Source of the DNA: Streptomyces sp. NBC_01216
GTDB lineage: Bacteria > Actinomycetota > Actinomycetes > Streptomycetales > Streptomycetaceae
Assembly: GCF_035994945.1 (NCBI RefSeq)
Contig: NZ_CP108677.1
Coordinates: forward strand, 6,200,001-6,264,000
Length of the DNA stretch: 64,000 nt
Reading direction: 5' to 3'
Part shown: piece by piece, positions 10,254 to 18,712 of the stretch
Layout: every line of letters starts with the position of its first letter
How positions within the stretch are numbered: the stretch's first letter is position 1
Program-made: the position numbers and the translations under genes
Notes under the pieces: generated by a model
The model's database searches: none
Told to the model about the DNA's origin: nothing
Seen by the model: the letters and a program-made list of their open reading frames with translations, nothing else

Positions 10254-11060
10254 ATGCCCGCGCTGCGCACCGCCCTGCTCCAGAGCTCCGGTGAGCCCGG
10301 TGACGTGGCCGCCAACCTGAAGATCCTCGACGAGGCCGCCGCCCGCGCAGCCGCCGCCGGGAGCGGGCTGCTCCTGGCTCCCGAACTGTTCCTGACCGGA
10401 TACGCCATCGGCGCCGACCTGGCCCGTCTCGCCGAGCCGGCGGACGGACCCTCCGCCCGCGCCGTCGCGGCCATCGCCGTCCGCCACGGCCTGGCCGTCG
10501 GGTACGGCTACCCGGAGCGCGACACCGGCCGGCACGGGGTCCTCTACAACGCGGCCCAGGTCTTCGGCCCCGACGGCGAGACCCTCCTGCGGTACCGGAA
10601 GACCCATCTCTACGGCGCCTTCGAGCACCAGTGGTTCACGCCCGGCGACGACGTCGTAGTCCAGGCGGAGCTCGCCGGGCTCCGGGTCGGCCTGATGATC
10701 TGCTACGACGTCGAGTTCCCGGAGAACGTCCGGGCACAGGCACTGGCCGGGACGGACCTCCTCCTCGTGCCCACCGCGCTCATGCACCCCGCCGAGGTCG
10801 TGGCCGAGTCCGTCGTCCCCGTGCGGGCCTTCGAGAACCAGATGTACGTGGCCTACGCCAACCGGACGGGTGCCGAGGGCGACTTCGAGTTCGTCGGCCT
10901 GTCCACGCTCGCGGGTCCCGACGGCACCGCCCGCGCCCGCGCCGGCCGCGGTGACGACCTGGTCATCGGCGAGGTCGACGCCGAACTGCTGGCGGCCTCC
11001 CGCGCGGACAACCCCTACCTGGGCGACCGCCGTCCCCGCCTCTACGGCTCCCTCGTCTGA
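10254..11060 (+). CDS. Nitrilase-superfamily carbon-nitrogen hydrolase (aliphatic amidase type)
   Basis: Hydrolyses a C-N bond of an amide. The catalytic triad of the superfamily is visible: Glu in LLLAPELFLTGYAIG (about residue 43), Lys in LLRYRKTHLYG, Cys in GLMICYDVEFPENVR. The length (268) fits single-domain amidases such as the R-amidase/ramA and 4-guanidinobutyramide-hydrolase type. ATG at 10254 follows a GAGG box. It precedes a flavin amino-acid oxidase/monooxygenase by 61 bp. Amino-acid 2-monooxygenases convert amino acids into amides one carbon shorter, so this enzyme may hydrolyse that amide to the acid. This pathway link is inference from context. Confidence 0.9.
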   Translation: MPALRTALLQSSGEPGDVAANLKILDEAAARAAAAGSGLLLAPELFLTGYAIGADLARLAEPADGPSARAVAAIAVRHGLAVGYGYPERDTGRHGVLYNAAQVFGPDGETLLRYRKTHLYGAFEHQWFTPGDDVVVQAELAGLRVGLMICYDVEFPENVRAQALAGTDLLLVPTALMHPAEVVAESVVPVRAFENQMYVAYANRTGAEGDFEFVGLSTLAGPDGTARARAGRGDDLVIGEVDAELLAASRADNPYLGDRRPRLYGSLV

Positions 11061-11121
11061 CCGCCCCCGCGCCCCTCCCGCCTCCCCTCACCAGCCTTTC
11101 CCCGCAAGGAGTCCGTACCCC

Positions 11122-12831
11122 ATGACGTCCACGGTGCCCACCGCTGTCCAGCACACCGACGCGCAGCCGCCGATCACGATGTTCGGTCCGGACTTCCCCT
11201 ACGCCTACGACGACTTCCTGGCCCACCCGGCCGGTCTCGGCCAGGTACCGGCGACCGAGCACGGTGCCGAGGTCGCCGTCATCGGCGGTGGGCTCTCCGG
11301 TGTCATCGCCGCCTACGAACTGATGAAGATGGGCCTCAAGCCCGTCGTCTACGAGGCCGACCAGATCGGCGGTCGGCTGCGCACCGTGGGCTTCGAGGGC
11401 ACCGGTACCGAGGGACTGACCGCCGAGATGGGCGCGATGCGGTTCCCGCCCTCCTCCACCGCGCTGCAGCACTACATCGACCTGGTCGGGCTGCGGACCA
11501 CGCCGTTCCCGAACCCGCTGGCCGAGTCGACCCCGTCCACCGTCGTCGACCTCAAGGGCGAGTCGCACTACGCCGAGACCGTCGACGACCTGCCCCAGGT
11601 CTACCGTGACGTCGCCGCGGCGTGGAACGCCTGCCTGGACGAGGGCGCCGACTTCTCCGACATGAACCAGGCCATGCGCGAGCGGGACGTCCCGCGCATC
11701 CGCGAGATCTGGGCGAAGCTGGTCGAGAAGCTCGACAACCAGACCTTCTACGGCTTCCTCTGCGAGTCGGAGTCGTTCAAGTCCTTCCGGCACCGCGAGA
11801 TATTCGGCCAGGTCGGCTTCGGCACCGGCGGCTGGGACACCGACTTCCCGAACTCCATCCTGGAGATCCTCCGCGTCGTCTACACCGAGGCCGACGACCA
11901 CCACCGTGGCATCGTCGGAGGCTCGCAGCAGCTGCCGGTGCGGCTGTGGGAGCGCGAGCCGGAGAAGATCGTCCACTGGGCGCAGGGCACCTCGCTCCGG
12001 TCCCTGCACGAGGGTGACCCCAAGCCCGCCGTCACCCGGCTCAACCGCACCGCCGGCAACCGGATCACGGTCACCGACGCCTCGGGCGACATCCGCACCT
12101 ACCGGGCGGCGATCTTCACGGCGCAGTCCTGGATGCTGCTGTCCAAGATCGCCTGCGACGACTCGCTCTTCCCGATCGACCACTGGACGGCGATCGAGCG
12201 GACCCACTACATGGAGTCGAGCAAGCTCTTCGTGCCGGTCGACCGTCCGTTCTGGCTGGACGAGGCCGTCGACGACGAGGGCAACCCGACCGGCCGCGAC
12301 GTCATGTCGATGACGCTGACCGACCGGATGACCCGCGGCACCTACCTCCTCGACGACGGCCCGGACAAGCCGGCCGTCATCTGCCTGTCGTACACCTGGT
12401 GCGACGACAGCCTGAAGTGGCTGCCGCTGTCCGCGAACGAGCGGATGGAGGTCATGCTGAAGTCGCTCGGCGAGATCTACCCGAAGGTCGACATCCGCAA
12501 GCACATCATCGGCAACCCGGTGACCGTGTCCTGGGAGAACGAGCCCTACTTCATGGGGGCCTTCAAGGCCAATCTGCCGGGCCACTACCGCTACCAGCGG
12601 CGCCTGTTCACGCACTTCATGCAGGACCGGCTGCCCGAGGACAAGCGGGGCATCTTCCTCGCCGGCGACGACATCTCCTGGACGGCCGGCTGGGCCGAGG
12701 GCGCCGTGCAGACCGCGCTGAACGCGGTGTGGGGCGTCATGCACCACTTCGGCGGCACGACCGACGCCACCAACCCGGGACCCGGCGACGTCTACGACGA
12801 GATCGCCCCCGTGGAACTTCCGGAGGACTGA
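11122..12831 (+). CDS. Flavin monoamine oxidase family: L-amino-acid oxidase / 2-monooxygenase-like
   Basis: FAD enzyme of 569 residues. The dinucleotide-binding fingerprint AEVAVIGGGLSGVIAAYELMKMGLKPVVYEA lies at residues ~50-80. The second FAD motif GGRLRT follows, and a C-terminal FAD contact is in GIFLAGDDISWTAGWAEGAVQTALNAVW. The long helical substrate domain and the GAMRFPPSSTALQHYIDLVGL segment resemble tryptophan 2-monooxygenase and bacterial L-amino-acid oxidases rather than putrescine oxidase. Together with the preceding amidase this matches the two-step amino-acid monooxygenase route (amino acid to amide to acid) seen for Trp (IaaM/IaaH) and Arg. Which amino acid is used is not determinable here. 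Confidence 0.85.
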   Translation: MTSTVPTAVQHTDAQPPITMFGPDFPYAYDDFLAHPAGLGQVPATEHGAEVAVIGGGLSGVIAAYELMKMGLKPVVYEADQIGGRLRTVGFEGTGTEGLTAEMGAMRFPPSSTALQHYIDLVGLRTTPFPNPLAESTPSTVVDLKGESHYAETVDDLPQVYRDVAAAWNACLDEGADFSDMNQAMRERDVPRIREIWAKLVEKLDNQTFYGFLCESESFKSFRHREIFGQVGFGTGGWDTDFPNSILEILRVVYTEADDHHRGIVGGSQQLPVRLWEREPEKIVHWAQGTSLRSLHEGDPKPAVTRLNRTAGNRITVTDASGDIRTYRAAIFTAQSWMLLSKIACDDSLFPIDHWTAIERTHYMESSKLFVPVDRPFWLDEAVDDEGNPTGRDVMSMTLTDRMTRGTYLLDDGPDKPAVICLSYTWCDDSLKWLPLSANERMEVMLKSLGEIYPKVDIRKHIIGNPVTVSWENEPYFMGAFKANLPGHYRYQRRLFTHFMQDRLPEDKRGIFLAGDDISWTAGWAEGAVQTALNAVWGVMHHFGGTTDATNPGPGDVYDEIAPVELPED

Positions 12832-12886
12832 CGCCGTTGGGGGTGTGGGGCGGACAGCACCGGTGCGCGAGCGGCCGCGAGAGCGG

Positions 12887-13600
12887 TCAGCCGCACCGTG
12901 CGAGCGGCGTCAGCAGCATCCGCCCCACCAGACCCACCGACCGGTCGAGGCGTTCCCGGAACTCCTCGGCCAGGTCGGGTAGGACACGCAGCTGCCACAG
13001 CGACCGCGCGGCGAGCCACGCCCCGTCGCGCGCCCGGTCCAGACTCCAGCAGCCCAGCAGGTGCGTCAGCGGGTCCGCGATCTCCAGCAGGTCGGGACCC
13101 GGCATCAGCTCCTCGCGGATGCGCTCCTCCAGGAGGACGAGGATCTCGCCGACGCGGTCGAACTCGTCCTCCAGTTCCGCGGGCGCGCAGCCCAGCGACC
13201 GGCAGCTGTCCACCACCGCCAGCGCCAGGTCGTGCCCGACGTGGGCGTTGATCCCGGCCAGCGCGAACTGCAGGGGCCGCACGCCGGGGTGCCGCCGGTA
13301 CTGGAAGAGGGGCCGCCAGCAGGCGGGCGCGCACCCGCCGTCGGCGACCGCGTCGACCACCGCCAGATAGCGCTCCGCGAAGCGGACGTCGAGAGTGGCG
13401 GCGGCCCGCCGGTCGGCGAAGGTGCCCGCCTCGATGGCCCGGCCGATCTCCTCCGTCACCGTCAGGTACACCCGGTTGAAGACCGCCACCCCGTCGGCGG
13501 GATGCCAGGCCGAACGAAGGCTCCGCATCCGGTCCACCACGGGGTCGACCGCCGTGAACTGCCCGATGTACCCGGTCCCGCTCTGCTGGGTCTGCGCCAT
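12887..13600 (-). CDS. DUF5995 family protein
   Basis: Conserved actinobacterial protein of unknown function, 237 residues, mostly helical and without signal peptide. Visible conserved blocks are VFNRVYLTVTEEIGRAI, DVRFAERYLAVVDA and GINAHVGHDLALAVVDSCRS. The His/Asp-rich NAHVGHDL segment could bind a metal, but no reaction is known. The ATG at 13600 was preferred over an upstream in-frame start (13771), because the extra 57 residues are arginine/proline-rich junk. It is convergent with the flavin oxidase, 55 bp apart. Confidence 0.8.
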   Translation of the reverse strand: MAQTQQSGTGYIGQFTAVDPVVDRMRSLRSAWHPADGVAVFNRVYLTVTEEIGRAIEAGTFADRRAAATLDVRFAERYLAVVDAVADGGCAPACWRPLFQYRRHPGVRPLQFALAGINAHVGHDLALAVVDSCRSLGCAPAELEDEFDRVGEILVLLEERIREELMPGPDLLEIADPLTHLLGCWSLDRARDGAWLAARSLWQLRVLPDLAEEFRERLDRSVGLVGRMLLTPLARCG

Positions 13601-13780
13601 GGGGGCAGCGTTCCAGCAGTCGGGGCGGCGAGGGAACCGTCCCGGCCGGGCTTCCCCAGAACGGGCGAACGCCGCGACGCCGTCCGGACTCACCGGACCG
13701 ACGCCCGAGGACAGCGGGACGGCCCTCAGGACCGAGGCCCCACGACCGAGGCACCGAGGTCCGACGGTCACGGAAGATCC

Positions 13781-15184
13781 TCAGGACCGGGCGGCCGACT
13801 CCTCGCCGTCGCTGCCGTCGCCGCCGTCGTACGCGCCGGCGCCGGCCGTCGGGTCGGGCAGCTTGAGGTGTGGCGGGGCGAAGGCCCGCAGCAGGTGGTA
13901 TCCGGTGATGACCACGAGGGTGCCGAGCGCGATGCCGCCCAGTTCGAAGGTGTCGGTGAAGGTCAGCTTCACGCCTCCCACCCCGATGATGATGCCCGCC
14001 GCGGCCGGCACCAGGTTGAGCGGGTTGCGCAGGTCCACCTTCGCGTTGACCCAGATCTGGGCGCCGAGCAGGCCGATCATGCCGTAGAGGATCACCGTGA
14101 TGCCTCCGAGGACGCCGCCCGGGATCGCCGCGACGACCGCGCCGAACTTCGGGCAGAGGCCGAAGAGCAGGGCGAATCCCGCCGCGGCCCAGTAGGTGGC
14201 GGTGGAGTAGACGCGGGTGGCGGCCATGACGCCGATGTTCTCGGAGTACGTGGTGTTCGGCGGGCCGCCCACGGCCGTGGAGAGCATCGACGCGGCGCCG
14301 TCGGCCGCGATCGCGGTGCCCAGTTCGTCGTCGAGCGGGTCGCCGGTCATCTCGCCCACCGCCTTGACGTGCCCGGCGTTCTCCGCGATCAGGGCGATCA
14401 CCACGGGCAGTGCGACCAGGATCGCCGACCATTCGAACGCGGGCGCGTGGAAGGACGGCAGGCCGATCCAGTCGGCCTGGGAGACGGTGGACAGGTCCAG
14501 TCGCCAGTGGTCCGTGACCTCTCCGCCCGCCGACACCGAGTGGATCCTGCCGAAGACGAGGTCGAAGAGCCAGGAGACGGCATAGCCGAAGATCAGACCG
14601 AGGAAGATCGCCACGCGCGACCAGAACCCGCGCGGGCAGACGACGGCAAGGCCGGTGAACAGCATCACCAGCAGTGCCGTCCACTGGTCCTGCGGCCAGT
14701 ACGCGGAGGCCGTGACCGGCGCGAGGTTGAACCCGATCAGCATGACCACGGCGCCGGTGACGATCGGGGGCATCGCCGCGTGGATGATCCGCGCGCCGAA
14801 CCTGCGCACCGCCAGACCCGCCAGGAACAGCACTCCGCCGACGACGAACACCGCGCCGGTGACGGTCGCGCTGGTGCCGCCCGAGGCACGGATCGCCGCG
14901 GCGACGCCGACGAACGAGAGCGAACATCCCAGGTAGCTGGGCACTCTGCCGCGGGTCGCGAGCAGGAAGATCACCGTCGCGACACCTGACATCATGATCG
15001 CGAGGTTCGGGTCGAGTCCCATGAGCACCGGCGCGACGAAGGACGCCCCGAACATCGCGACCACATGCTGCGCACCGAGGCCCACCGTGCGGGGCCAGGA
15101 CAGCCGCTCGTCCGGTCGGACGACGGCTCCCGGAGCGGGTGTCCGCCCGTCGCCGTGCAGTGTCCAGCGCACGCCGAGGTTCAT
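13781..15184 (-). CDS. NCS2-family nucleobase permease (uracil/xanthine type)
   Basis: Integral membrane H+-coupled nucleobase transporter, 467 residues, with about 14 membrane segments. Family landmarks are LGAQHVVAMFGASFVAPVL in TM1, the substrate-site glutamate region IALIAENAGHVKAVGEMTG, and GGPPNTTYSENIGVMAATRVYS. The SENIG and NTTYSEN blocks are those of the UraA/PyrP uracil branch. The start at 15184 is preceded by GGAG. The C-terminal ~30 residues are an acidic cytoplasmic tail. Confidence 0.92.
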   Translation of the reverse strand: MNLGVRWTLHGDGRTPAPGAVVRPDERLSWPRTVGLGAQHVVAMFGASFVAPVLMGLDPNLAIMMSGVATVIFLLATRGRVPSYLGCSLSFVGVAAAIRASGGTSATVTGAVFVVGGVLFLAGLAVRRFGARIIHAAMPPIVTGAVVMLIGFNLAPVTASAYWPQDQWTALLVMLFTGLAVVCPRGFWSRVAIFLGLIFGYAVSWLFDLVFGRIHSVSAGGEVTDHWRLDLSTVSQADWIGLPSFHAPAFEWSAILVALPVVIALIAENAGHVKAVGEMTGDPLDDELGTAIAADGAASMLSTAVGGPPNTTYSENIGVMAATRVYSTATYWAAAGFALLFGLCPKFGAVVAAIPGGVLGGITVILYGMIGLLGAQIWVNAKVDLRNPLNLVPAAAGIIIGVGGVKLTFTDTFELGGIALGTLVVITGYHLLRAFAPPHLKLPDPTAGAGAYDGGDGSDGEESAARS

Positions 15185-15285
15185 CGGAAGGGCTCCAGTC
15201 CGCCGGTTCGGGTGGCCGTGTCGTGGCCGCGTGAAGATCGGCTACAGGGTAGGCGGCCCCGGCCGGCGGGGTCGCGGCACGCTCC

Positions 15286-16536
15286 CTATGTCCAAGGGCT
15301 CGGGCCGGCGCTCGCCGAACGTCCCGCGGCCCCCTCGGCACCCGCCCGGCCCGTGCCGGTCGGCGCCGATGTCGTCCGGGAGCTCCGCCGGAGCACCCCG
15401 GCCCCCGCCACGAGGCCGAGGGCCAGCAGTGTCACCAGTCCGAAGGAGAACGTGAGGGAGGTCGCGTCGGCGATACCGCCGATCGCCGACGGCGCGATGA
15501 GCCCCGAGGTGTAGGTGATGGTGGCGACGCCCGCGATGGCCTGGCTGGGGTTGGGGCCGCTGCGCCCGGCGGCGGCGAAGGCGAGCGGGACCACGGCCGC
15601 CACACCGAGACCGATGAGCCCGAATCCCGTCATCGCGAGGGCCGGGTGCGGGGCGAGGACCACCAGCAGTCCGCCGGCCGTCGCGGCGACGCCGCCGGTC
15701 CGTACGGTCCGCACCGGCCCGAAGCGGTCCACCACCCGGTCGCCGGCCAGTCGCGCGAGCGCCATGGTCAGGGCGAACGCCGTGGTGGAGGCCGCCGCGA
15801 CGCCGGCCGACGAGCCCAGCTCGTCGCGCAGGTAGACCGCCGACCAGTCCAGGCTCGCGCCCTCGGCGAAGACCCCGCAGAAGCCGACCGCGCCGATGAT
15901 CAGGGCTGACTTCGGCGGCAGTGAGAAGCGCGGCGGCGGCTCCTCCTCGGGCGTGCTCCGCAGATCGAGGACGCCCTGGCAGAAGAGCAGCCCGAGCGCC
16001 GTCAGGACGAGTGCCGCGATCAGGTGGTGGGCGCGGGCGTCCCCACCGAGATGGGCCGCGACCGTGCCGGCGGCGGAGCCGAGCAGGGCGCCCACGCTCC
16101 ACATGCCGTGCAGGCTCGACATGATCGACTTTCCCAGTCGGTCCTCCACCTCGACGCCGAGCGCGTTCATCGCCACGTCGGACATGCCCGCGGTCGCGCC
16201 GTAGACGAACAGCGCCGCGCACAGGCCGTAGACGTTCGGCGCGAGTGAGGGCAGGGCGAGGGACAGGGTCCACAGTGCGAGCAGGCCGCGCAGGGCGGTG
16301 CGGGCTCCGAGACGGTGGCTGACGGCGCCCGCCAGCGGCATCGTGAGCGAGGCGCCGATCGCGGGAAAGGCCAGCGCGAGCCCCAGCTGACCGGCGCCGA
16401 CCCCGGCGTGATCGGCGATCCACGGGATGCGGGTGGCGAAACTGCCGGTGACGGCGCCGTGGACGCAGAAGACGGCGGCGACTGCGAGGCGCGCGCGCCG
16501 GATCCGCTCGGTGCTGAAGACGGTCTCGCCCGTCAT
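15286..16536 (-). CDS. MFS transporter (FucP/YbjJ-like), partner of ROK regulator
   Basis: Twelve-helix major facilitator protein of 416 residues. It has the loop 2-3 motif GAVSHRLGARTALR and a second half beginning SALIIGAVGFCGVFAEGASLDWSAVYLRDELG. The segment AEGASLDWSAVYL is typical of the YbjJ/inner-membrane sugar-like MFS branch. It is divergent from a ROK-family regulator with 103 bp between the starts and a palindrome (16568-16588) in that gap, so it is probably regulated by it and may move a sugar or sugar-like compound. Substrate unknown. Confidence 0.88.
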   Translation of the reverse strand: MTGETVFSTERIRRARLAVAAVFCVHGAVTGSFATRIPWIADHAGVGAGQLGLALAFPAIGASLTMPLAGAVSHRLGARTALRGLLALWTLSLALPSLAPNVYGLCAALFVYGATAGMSDVAMNALGVEVEDRLGKSIMSSLHGMWSVGALLGSAAGTVAAHLGGDARAHHLIAALVLTALGLLFCQGVLDLRSTPEEEPPPRFSLPPKSALIIGAVGFCGVFAEGASLDWSAVYLRDELGSSAGVAAASTTAFALTMALARLAGDRVVDRFGPVRTVRTGGVAATAGGLLVVLAPHPALAMTGFGLIGLGVAAVVPLAFAAAGRSGPNPSQAIAGVATITYTSGLIAPSAIGGIADATSLTFSFGLVTLLALGLVAGAGVLRRSSRTTSAPTGTGRAGAEGAAGRSASAGPSPWT

Positions 16537-16567
16537 GGGCCCTCCCTCGGTGTGGTGTCGCGTAAAC

Positions 16568-16588
16568 TATCAGGGACCCTGCCTGATA
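16568..16588. promoter_or_regulatory. Candidate operator between MFS gene and ROK regulator
   Basis: TATCAGG at 16568-16574 and CCTGATA at 16582-16588 form a perfect 7+7 inverted repeat with a seven-base centre (gaccctg). It lies 31 bp before the MFS start and 51 bp before the ROK start, the expected place for an operator shared by both promoters. The AT content of the arms is unusual for this DNA. Confidence 0.65.
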
Positions 16589-16639
16589 AATAGAAGGGCC
16601 TCGGAACCCCCTGGTCGGACGTCTGAGAGGATTCCCGTC

Positions 16640-17782
16640 ATGCCCGCATCTCCGAGCACGGCCCGGGCCATCAACGACCGGCTCGCCCTGCGACTGCTCC
16701 AGGACGAGGGGCCGCTGACGGCGACTCAGCTGAAAACCCTGACCGGGCTGTCCCGGCCCACCGTCGCCGACCTCGTCGAACGGCTCCGCGGGGCCGGTCT
16801 CGTCCGGGTCGTCGGGGAGTCCGGCGCGGCCCGGCGCGGCCCCAACGCCCGGCTCTACGGGATCGTCGCCGACCGTGCCCATCTCGCGGCCCTCGACGTG
16901 CGCACCCGCTCCGTCTCGGTCGTGGTCGCCGACCTGCTCGGCGCCACCCTCGGCGAGGCGTCCCTCCCGGTCGTGGACGGGACGACGACGGCCGCCGCGG
17001 TCGAGCAGGCGGTCTCGCTGCTCGAACGGACGGCGGAGGAGGCGGGAGCCGGGGCGCTGCACAGCGTCGGGATCGGCGCGCCCGGACTCATCGATCCGGC
17101 GACCGGACGGCTGAACGACACCGCCCAGCTTCCCGCCTGGCACCGGAGCCTGGTGCTCGCGCTCCGGGAGCGGCTGCCGGCGCGGGTCCTCGTCGAGAAC
17201 GAGACCAATCTGGCGGCCGTCGCCGAGCAGCGGGTGGGCGCGGTGCGCGATCACGACACCTTCGTCCTGCTCTGGCTCGGTCAGGGCGTCGGCGCCGCCG
17301 TCGTGCTGGACGGGCGGCTGCGCCGGGGTGCCTCGGGCGGTGCCGGTGAGATCGGCTTCCTGCCCGTGCCGGGCAGTACCGGGCTGCCCTCGGCGGGCGA
17401 CTGCGCGGGCGGTTTCCACGAGCTGGCCTGCGTGGCGGCGGTCGACGCCCTCGCCGTCCGGCACGGCCTCGACCCGCGTACGGCGCTCACCTCGGGCGAC
17501 GGCCCGTTCCTCGACGCGCTGGCGGAGCGCCTCGCCGTCGGCGCGGCGGCCGTCGTCTCCGTCCTGGACCCCGGCCGTGTGGTCCTCGGCGGCGAGACCG
17601 GCCACGCGGGCGGCGCGGCCCTCGCGGCGCGCGTGGAGGAACGACTGGCCCGCCTGTCGCCGCTGCGCACCGAGGTCCGCCCCACGGAGCTGGGCGACCA
17701 GGCCGTGCTGCGCGGTGCCCTGCTGGCGGCCCGCGACGCGGCCCAGGACGATCTCTTCGGCCCCCTGGGTCAGGCCGGCTGA
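16640..17782 (+). CDS. ROK-family transcriptional regulator, zinc motif lost
   Basis: NagC/Mlc-type protein of 380 residues. A MarR-like winged helix (residues ~8-65, LTATQLKTLTGLSRPTVADLVERL) is joined to a ROK sugar-kinase fold with VGIGAPGLIDPATGRL and VLVENETNLAAVAEQRVGAV. In true ROK kinases the second motif is ENDxN with a catalytic aspartate; here it is ENETN. The Cys-Gly-Cys zinc loop (CGCGxxGCxE) is replaced by AGDCAGGFHELACVAA. It is therefore a regulator without sugar kinase activity, and perhaps without zinc. ATG at 16640 follows a GAGAGG box. It likely represses the divergent MFS gene. Confidence 0.9.
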   Translation: MPASPSTARAINDRLALRLLQDEGPLTATQLKTLTGLSRPTVADLVERLRGAGLVRVVGESGAARRGPNARLYGIVADRAHLAALDVRTRSVSVVVADLLGATLGEASLPVVDGTTTAAAVEQAVSLLERTAEEAGAGALHSVGIGAPGLIDPATGRLNDTAQLPAWHRSLVLALRERLPARVLVENETNLAAVAEQRVGAVRDHDTFVLLWLGQGVGAAVVLDGRLRRGASGGAGEIGFLPVPGSTGLPSAGDCAGGFHELACVAAVDALAVRHGLDPRTALTSGDGPFLDALAERLAVGAAAVVSVLDPGRVVLGGETGHAGGAALAARVEERLARLSPLRTEVRPTELGDQAVLRGALLAARDAAQDDLFGPLGQAG

Positions 17783-17800
17783 CGGGGGATGCCCGGCGGT

Positions 17801-18562
17801 TCAGGAGCCTGCCGCGGTCGGGTTCGCGAAGCGCCGCGCCAGGAACTCCGCGAACGTCACGCGGCCGACCGCCGACTCCGGGGCCAGGTGGGCGCCGAGG
17901 CGCAGGTCCCGGTACACCCGGCCGGGCAGCGGTGTCTCCACCAGCCGCCGCGTGCGGCCGGCGGCCTCCAGGTACGCGACCGCCAGATCGGTGAAGCCGA
18001 GGATCTCCGGCCCGCCCATGTCCGCCACCCGGCCGGCCGGACCTCCCGCCGCGAGTTCGGCCAGCCGCGCGGCGGCCTCGGTGACCTCGAGCGGCTGGTC
18101 GCGCAGGGCCTTGGGCAGCATCATCACCGGCGGCCGGGCCAGTGCTTCGAGGAGCCGGAGGACCAGGTCGTGGAACCGCGTCGTCCGCAGGATGGTCCAG
18201 CCGAGCCCGGACTGCCGGACCATCCGTTCCACGGCGTACTTGGCGCGGTAGTAGCCCAGCGGCACCCGGTCGACGCCGACGATGGAGATGTACACCAGGT
18301 GGGGGCGGCCGCCGGTCCGGTGGGCGGCCTCGATCAGCTGTCGCGCCGCCGCCTCGTCGCCCCGCAGGATGTTCGTGCAGTGGACGATCGCGTCCGCGCC
18401 GCGGACCGCGCGGTCCACCAGCGGTCCGCCGCGGCGCAGGTCCACGGCGTAGGGCGGGGAGTGCCGGCTCAGGACGCGCACCTCGTGTCCGTCCGCGCGC
18501 AGCCGGTCGCAGACGGGGCGTCCCAGCGTGCCCGTGCCGCCGGTCACCAGGATCGTGGTCAT
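17801..18562 (-). CDS. NmrA-like NAD(P)-binding SDR family protein
   Basis: Atypical short-chain dehydrogenase of 253 residues. The N-terminal dinucleotide-binding motif is TTILVTGGTGTLGRPVCDRL. The NmrA-type YISIVGVDRVPLGYYRAKYAVERMV follows, with a YYRAK tyrosine/lysine pair in the catalytic position. The C-terminus resembles LysR-substrate-free NmrA/HSCARG epimerases that act as redox sensors or reductases. It is convergent with the ROK gene (18 bp between stops). No substrate can be assigned. Confidence 0.85.
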   Translation of the reverse strand: MTTILVTGGTGTLGRPVCDRLRADGHEVRVLSRHSPPYAVDLRRGGPLVDRAVRGADAIVHCTNILRGDEAAARQLIEAAHRTGGRPHLVYISIVGVDRVPLGYYRAKYAVERMVRQSGLGWTILRTTRFHDLVLRLLEALARPPVMMLPKALRDQPLEVTEAAARLAELAAGGPAGRVADMGGPEILGFTDLAVAYLEAAGRTRRLVETPLPGRVYRDLRLGAHLAPESAVGRVTFAEFLARRFANPTAAGS

Positions 18563-18712
18563 GTCTCCAGCGTGGACGCGTTCGCCGCGGCCCGCACACG
18601 CGGACCGCGGCGAACGCGGGGTGGACCCGGCGGCGGCAAGGGCCGTGAGAACCGCCGCCGGGCGTCGTGCGGCTCACCGTGACCGGGGAGGCTCACCGGC
18701 TCACCGGCTCGT

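Noticed and set aside
12792..15341. Open frame of about 850 codons on the minus strand across the DUF5995 and NCS2 genes
   Set aside because: It runs out of frame through two well-supported genes and consists of Arg/Gly/Pro-rich low-complexity sequence, a normal artefact of very high GC DNA.
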